Shown here piece after piece: positions 38,596-42,217 of a stretch of DNA of 42,217 nt. The position numbers were made by a program, and so were the translations under genes. How positions within the stretch are numbered: the stretch's first letter is position 1; every line of letters starts with the position of its first letter. Origin of the DNA: Bacillota bacterium (lineage in GTDB: Bacteria > Bacillota > Sulfobacillia > JACIYH01); the NCBI GenBank assembly GCA_014360055.1, contig JACIYH010000020.1, positions 1 to 42,217 of the forward strand, written 5' to 3'. The notes beneath the pieces were generated by a model that did no database searches, was not told the origin of the DNA, and saw only the letters and a program-made list of their open reading frames with translations.

Positions 38596-40523
38596 ACTGG
38601 GCGCAGATCATCCGGAGCATCCCGGGTGCCATCCCGGCCGACGCCGACGAGCGGGCGGTCGCTGAGGCCCTGGTGGGGCAGGCCGATGCCCTCGAGCTGG
38701 TCTTCCGATCCCGGTTTGCCGTCATCCACGGGCCGGCCGGGACCGGGAAGACGACCATCGTGGCGGCGCTTCTGCGGGGCATCGAAGAGACGGAGGGCAG
38801 AAGGCCCGTACTTCTCCTGGCCCCTACGGGCAAGGCCCGGGTCCGCCTGGCAGAGAAAACCGGTCTCAAGGATCGGGCGTTCACCATACACCAGTTCCTC
38901 CTCCGGAACGGGTGGTTGAGAGAGGAGAACTTCACGCTGAAGCTCTCAGGGGGCCAGACGGAGGGGGCAGCTACCGTCATCGTCGATGAGGCCTCCATGA
39001 TCACCGTCGACCTGCTGGCCACCATGCTGCGAGCGCTCAAGAAGAACGAGGTGCGGCGCTTCATACTGGTGGGGGATCCCAACCAGCTGCCCCCCATTGG
39101 CCCGGGCCGGCCGTTCGTGGACATCATCTCGTGGCTGGAGCAAGATGAGACTATCCGCCGCTACGGCCGGCACGTAGCCCACCTGCGCCAGCGGGTCCGT
39201 CACAAGCACCGCGGTAGCGAAGCCCTCCGGCTGGCGGATGCCTTCGCCGCCGAGGACCCCAGCCCGGATGACGACGCCATCCTGTCCGCGGTGGCACTCG
39301 GGCGGGTCGATCCCGCCTCGGACCTGGAAGTTCACTATTGGAACGACGCAGTCGAACTGTCGCACCTGCTGTCGGAACGCATGAAGGCCGTCCTTGGGGT
39401 GGCGGCAGATGGTCCCAAACCGTGGGACACCCTCGATGAGTCGCTGGGTCACGGCAAGGAGAAGCCGCATCCCGAACGCTGGCAGATACTGAGTCCGGTC
39501 AGGGGCGACTTGCACGGCACCAGCGAGCTCAACCGAGTCATCCAGCGTACCTACCGGCGCGGCCTGATGGTTACTGCGAAACCGAGACCGTTCGGTGAGC
39601 AGGAGATCGTCTGGCGCGACAAGGTCATCCAGATCGCCAATGCGCGCATGCCCTGGTGGGACGGGAAACAACAGCGCGAGGAGTACGTGGCCAACGGCGA
39701 AGTGGGCCTGGTGGTGGGGACGCAACGAAAGGGTAAGCACGGCAAGCCCCCCTGGGACGTCCTCTACGTTCGCTTTCCCGCCCGGGATTTCGAACTGCAA
39801 TACCGGTGCCCGATCGTCGACAGTTACCTTGAGTTGGCCTACGCCATCACCGTGCACAAGGCCCAGGGGAGCGACTTCGATTACGTATTCCTCATCATCC
39901 CCCAGAAGGCACCCACGCTTTCTCGCGAGCTTCTCTACACCGGCCTCACCAGGTTCAAGGAGCGCCTGATACTGCTCATCGAGAAGGACTGCGGTCCGCT
40001 CCTCCGTTGCCGCAGCCCGGAGGCGTCTGCCACCGCCCGGCGCAACACCAACCTGTTCTCACTGCAGATGCACCCCGAGACCGTTGGCCCGTACCGCCCG
40101 GATCTCCTCATCCACCGCACGCGCGAGGGGACCCTGGTGCGCTCGAAGTCGGAGGTGGTGGTGGCCGACGTCCTCACCAGCGTCCTGGGCGAGGGCTGCT
40201 ACAGGTATGAGCAGAAGCTGGAGAACCCGGCAGATCCCCGCGACTTCCGCCTGCCGGACTTCACTATCACTTATGCGGGCGATACCTTCTACTGGGAGCA
40301 CCTGGGCATGCTCGGCAACCCGGCCTATCGCCAGGAGTGGGAGCGCAAGCGGGCCTGGTACGAGGGCCTGGGCATCCCGGTGGTGGGCATCGGTGCAGCG
40401 CCGGGTCAGGAGCCGCCGCACCCCACACCCCCGTTCGTCATCACCTCAGCCGATGGGCGGGACGGCAGCATCGACGCCCAGGAGATCGCCCACCTCGCCC
40501 GCAAATGGATCCTCAACACGTAG
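38529..40523 (+). CDS. RecD-like SF1 helicase with C-terminal PD-(D/E)XK-like nuclease domain
   Basis: This is a DNA helicase core of the RecD/UvrD_C_2 type. Walker A is VIHGPAGTGKTTIVAALLRG, Walker B TVIVDEASMITVDLLA, motif III RRFILVGDPNQLPPIGPGRP, then late motifs AYAITVHKAQGSDFDYVFLI and RELLYTGLTRFKERLI. The last 160 residues look like a restriction-type nuclease: VRSKSEVVVADVL, YEQKLENP, FRLPDFTI, YWEHLGMLGNPAYRQEWERK, giving Glu, Asp, Glu-x-His and Lys in the expected order. The reading frame is open from 38379, but meaningful sequence begins near 38491 (RFPATVALDWLADMEKD); the ATG at 38529 has no ribosome site, so this half is probably expressed only if the frameshift is an error or is bypassed. 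Confidence 0.75.
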   Translation: MEKDIRNVVLEFLGKTYQPSGLDWAQIIRSIPGAIPADADERAVAEALVGQADALELVFRSRFAVIHGPAGTGKTTIVAALLRGIEETEGRRPVLLLAPTGKARVRLAEKTGLKDRAFTIHQFLLRNGWLREENFTLKLSGGQTEGAATVIVDEASMITVDLLATMLRALKKNEVRRFILVGDPNQLPPIGPGRPFVDIISWLEQDETIRRYGRHVAHLRQRVRHKHRGSEALRLADAFAAEDPSPDDDAILSAVALGRVDPASDLEVHYWNDAVELSHLLSERMKAVLGVAADGPKPWDTLDESLGHGKEKPHPERWQILSPVRGDLHGTSELNRVIQRTYRRGLMVTAKPRPFGEQEIVWRDKVIQIANARMPWWDGKQQREEYVANGEVGLVVGTQRKGKHGKPPWDVLYVRFPARDFELQYRCPIVDSYLELAYAITVHKAQGSDFDYVFLIIPQKAPTLSRELLYTGLTRFKERLILLIEKDCGPLLRCRSPEASATARRNTNLFSLQMHPETVGPYRPDLLIHRTREGTLVRSKSEVVVADVLTSVLGEGCYRYEQKLENPADPRDFRLPDFTITYAGDTFYWEHLGMLGNPAYRQEWERKRAWYEGLGIPVVGIGAAPGQEPPHPTPPFVITSADGRDGSIDAQEIAHLARKWILNT

Positions 40524-40747
40524 TCGTGACTGCCTGCTCGCGACCGGCCCACCGAAGTGCTCAGCGGGCCCGTCGACCATGGAGAGGACGCTGGCCCTGG
40601 CCGTCAACGCCTGGCTCGGCAGCGAGCGGGGCGGCGGGAGTTCCCTCCCAAAGGACCGGAGTACGATCCTTGCGGGCTACAAGTGGAGATGGTCACCGCC
40701 CGCTGGGAAGGGCTCGCCCCGGAGTAGCTTTTCCGGGACCTTCCGTA
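40524..40747. other. Gap between convergent helicase and mcrC genes
   Basis: I see no gene or clear terminator here. A short plus-strand frame from 40579 (MERTLALAVNAWLGSERGGG) has no good ribosome site and decays into Arg/Ser-rich sequence, so it is not called. Confidence 0.4.
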
Positions 40748-42193
40748 TCAACGCGCGCAACACCCCTGGGGTGGGTGGATACCCGAGCTTTCATGCCGGG
40801 GGGAGCGGGAGAAGGCGAGGTAATGCGCGTACTGCCGCCGCCGGCGGAGGAGGACGGCCGACGGGGTTGCGGACCCGTCTATGAGTGAGGCGAGGTAGTC
40901 TATGTGGACGGGGCGCAGGTCTACCAGGGCATGGCGGGTGCCGGAAGCGGGGTCGCGTACCTCAACACGCTGCTCGCTGGCCGCGGGGCAGGTCGTCGGA
41001 TACAGGATGGCGGCGGAGCGGCCCGGCATGCTGAGGGCGTACATCGCCAGCTGGTAGAGCATGTCCCGCGGAGGGGGATTCTCCCACAGGTCGCGGTACT
41101 TGGCGTCGAGTACCACCGGCGTCGCCGCAGCACCGGAACCCGATGGGCCAGCAGCGCCAGTGGCGGGTACGACGAGCATGTCGGGGCGGGGTGTGGGCGA
41201 TGCCCGGCCGCGAGGGTTGTAGTCGGGGTGGTAGCCGAGCATTCCCGTGAGCCGGTATTCGGGGCGTACCGTATATCCCTCCAGGTTCTCAGTCAGGAAG
41301 CGCGTGAGGAGCCCCTGGAAGAACCGGTTCATGTCGAAGAGGAATCCCGGGAGTTGCAGCGGGTGCGCCTCGCCGTCGGCAGACAGCCCCTGGCCCTCCA
41401 CCAGCATCTCAATCAGCGTCAGGGCGGGCCGGTAGGATCGGGTAAGCCGGTCCATTTGCAGGTGAAGCCGGCGGAAGGTGGGGCGGTCGAGCCGCGCCGG
41501 GGTAACGTCGTCCGCCAGCAGGGCGGCTACCCGGCGCAGGTTCCCGCGCAGAGCCACGTCCTCGGTGATGGTCGTCCCAAACTGCAGGCCGGCCAGGAGT
41601 ACCTGGTTGGGCAGGCAGTCGGCGAGGCGGGGATGGTGCCAGCAGGGCAGGGCAGCTTCGGCAGGGTGCCGCCGCGCCAGGGTCGCAAAGTCGATGCGGC
41701 CCCGCGGTGCTGGGAGTACCTCGTGCTGGCGGATGTAGCGGCGATGCAGGCCACGGGCGACGAGCTCCCCTGCCTCGGCGGCCAGTTGATGCAGCAGGAG
41801 GTCGGGAAAGGACAGTTGCCCTGCGGTGATGTCAACCTCACCCACCAGCCTGAGCTGCCTCAGGCCGTAGGCGTAGCGGAGCAGGGAGAGCAGGGCCGGA
41901 CCCGGGATCTTGGGCTCGATGCTGATGTGCAGGGGGCCCAGGCGCAGCACACCCACGTACGAGCTGGTACGGATGTGCAGCCCGTCGACCAGCTCGAGGA
42001 CCTCCAGTATCCCCTCGCGGGACAACTCTTCAGCCAGCCGGCGGGCGCCGGGGTGAGCGGACAGGTTCAGGCCCACCAGCCTGCTGCCGAGGGGATCACG
42101 CGGATCAGGGGCAGCCGTCTGCCATTCGCTCATGCGCAGGCGAATGGCGCCGCCCCCGCTCGCCCCCTCCCCGTTCCGGCCCTCACGGTCCAT
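40748..42193 (-). CDS. mcrC: McrC-family subunit of a McrBC-type modification-dependent restriction system
   Basis: This is the nuclease subunit of a McrBC-like system that cuts modified DNA together with the GTPase McrB. The 481-aa protein has the family N-terminal region (SYVGVLRLGPLHISIEPKIP, SLLRYAYGLRQLRL), the middle PAPRGRIDFATLARR, and a PD-(D/E)XK centre in the C-terminal half: PRPDMLVVPATG, then TPVVLDAKYRDLWENPPPRD and LYQLAMYALSM. This D...DAK pattern is the McrC active site. ATG at 42193 follows a GGGGGG tract six bases away; ATG at 42133 (MSEWQTAAPD) is possible. McrB would be expected immediately upstream, beyond the right edge. The last 35 residues are basic and possibly unstructured. 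Confidence 0.88.
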   Translation of the reverse strand: MDREGRNGEGASGGGAIRLRMSEWQTAAPDPRDPLGSRLVGLNLSAHPGARRLAEELSREGILEVLELVDGLHIRTSSYVGVLRLGPLHISIEPKIPGPALLSLLRYAYGLRQLRLVGEVDITAGQLSFPDLLLHQLAAEAGELVARGLHRRYIRQHEVLPAPRGRIDFATLARRHPAEAALPCWHHPRLADCLPNQVLLAGLQFGTTITEDVALRGNLRRVAALLADDVTPARLDRPTFRRLHLQMDRLTRSYRPALTLIEMLVEGQGLSADGEAHPLQLPGFLFDMNRFFQGLLTRFLTENLEGYTVRPEYRLTGMLGYHPDYNPRGRASPTPRPDMLVVPATGAAGPSGSGAAATPVVLDAKYRDLWENPPPRDMLYQLAMYALSMPGRSAAILYPTTCPAASEQRVEVRDPASGTRHALVDLRPVHIDYLASLIDGSATPSAVLLRRRRQYAHYLAFSRSPRHESSGIHPPQGCCAR

Positions 42194-42217
42194 GGTGACC
42201 CCCCACCGACCCCAGCA

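Noticed and set aside
1-42217. tRNA, rRNA, CRISPR, intact insertion sequence, integrase or replication origin
   Set aside because: I looked for conserved tRNA/rRNA stretches, repeat-spacer arrays, transposase motifs and DnaA-box clusters and saw none; short or divergent ones could be missed by eye.

Overview
The window looks like chromosome of a high-GC, Gram-positive, endospore-forming lineage (Bacillota of the Thermaerobacter / Symbiobacterium / Limnochordia kind). The reasons are strong GGAGG-type ribosome binding sites, many GTG and TTG starts, a GerMN-type spore lipoprotein remnant, a sigY-yxlCDEFG-type operon and a PepF remnant. The exact genus is an inference; no rRNA or tRNA gene is visible.

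Layout. (1) 214-6652 is a complete type I Zorya anti-phage operon, zorA-zorB-zorC-zorD, by eye less GC-rich than what follows. (2) 6653-15230 is a mosaic of metabolic genes: GNAT acetyltransferase, zinc alcohol dehydrogenase, ThiF-like E1 enzyme, PadR regulator with a small Cys-rich protein, and a disulfide protein with a heavy-metal type permease. It is interrupted by broken genes (DUF1287 fragment, ACR3 arsenite pump, GerMN lipoprotein, PepF) and by a family of about 50-bp palindrome-like dispersed repeats. (3) 15307-18745 is an ECF sigma operon with anti-sigma factor, two small membrane proteins and an ABC exporter, preceded by a textbook ECF promoter. (4) 18746-20797 is a debris field: a second DUF1287 fragment, two more dispersed repeats, a deleted flavodoxin gene, and two 5'-truncated genes. 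(5) 20794-28719 (minus) is a four-gene cluster: a 1546-aa SdrD-like / IPT / beta-helix protein followed by three consecutive multicopper-oxidase-like proteins whose copper ligands are divided between genes, as if a six-domain oxidase had been split. (6) 28889-31757 holds a second copy of the deleted flavodoxin piece, small membrane proteins, a PIG-L deacetylase and an acyl-CoA synthetase remnant. (7) 31863-42217 is a second accessory, defence-like island: a minus-strand pair (a PD-(D/E)XK-like nuclease plus an unknown 420-aa partner), divergent plus-strand genes for an acidic 220-aa protein and a 621-aa tail-anchored protein, a RecD-like helicase-nuclease split by a frameshift, and McrC running in from the right edge.

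The two islands bracket host sequence that is unusually rich in frameshifted or deleted genes. The best candidates for something undescribed are the 31863-37215 block and the split multicopper oxidase cluster. All calls come from reading translations and motifs by eye; no database search was run.
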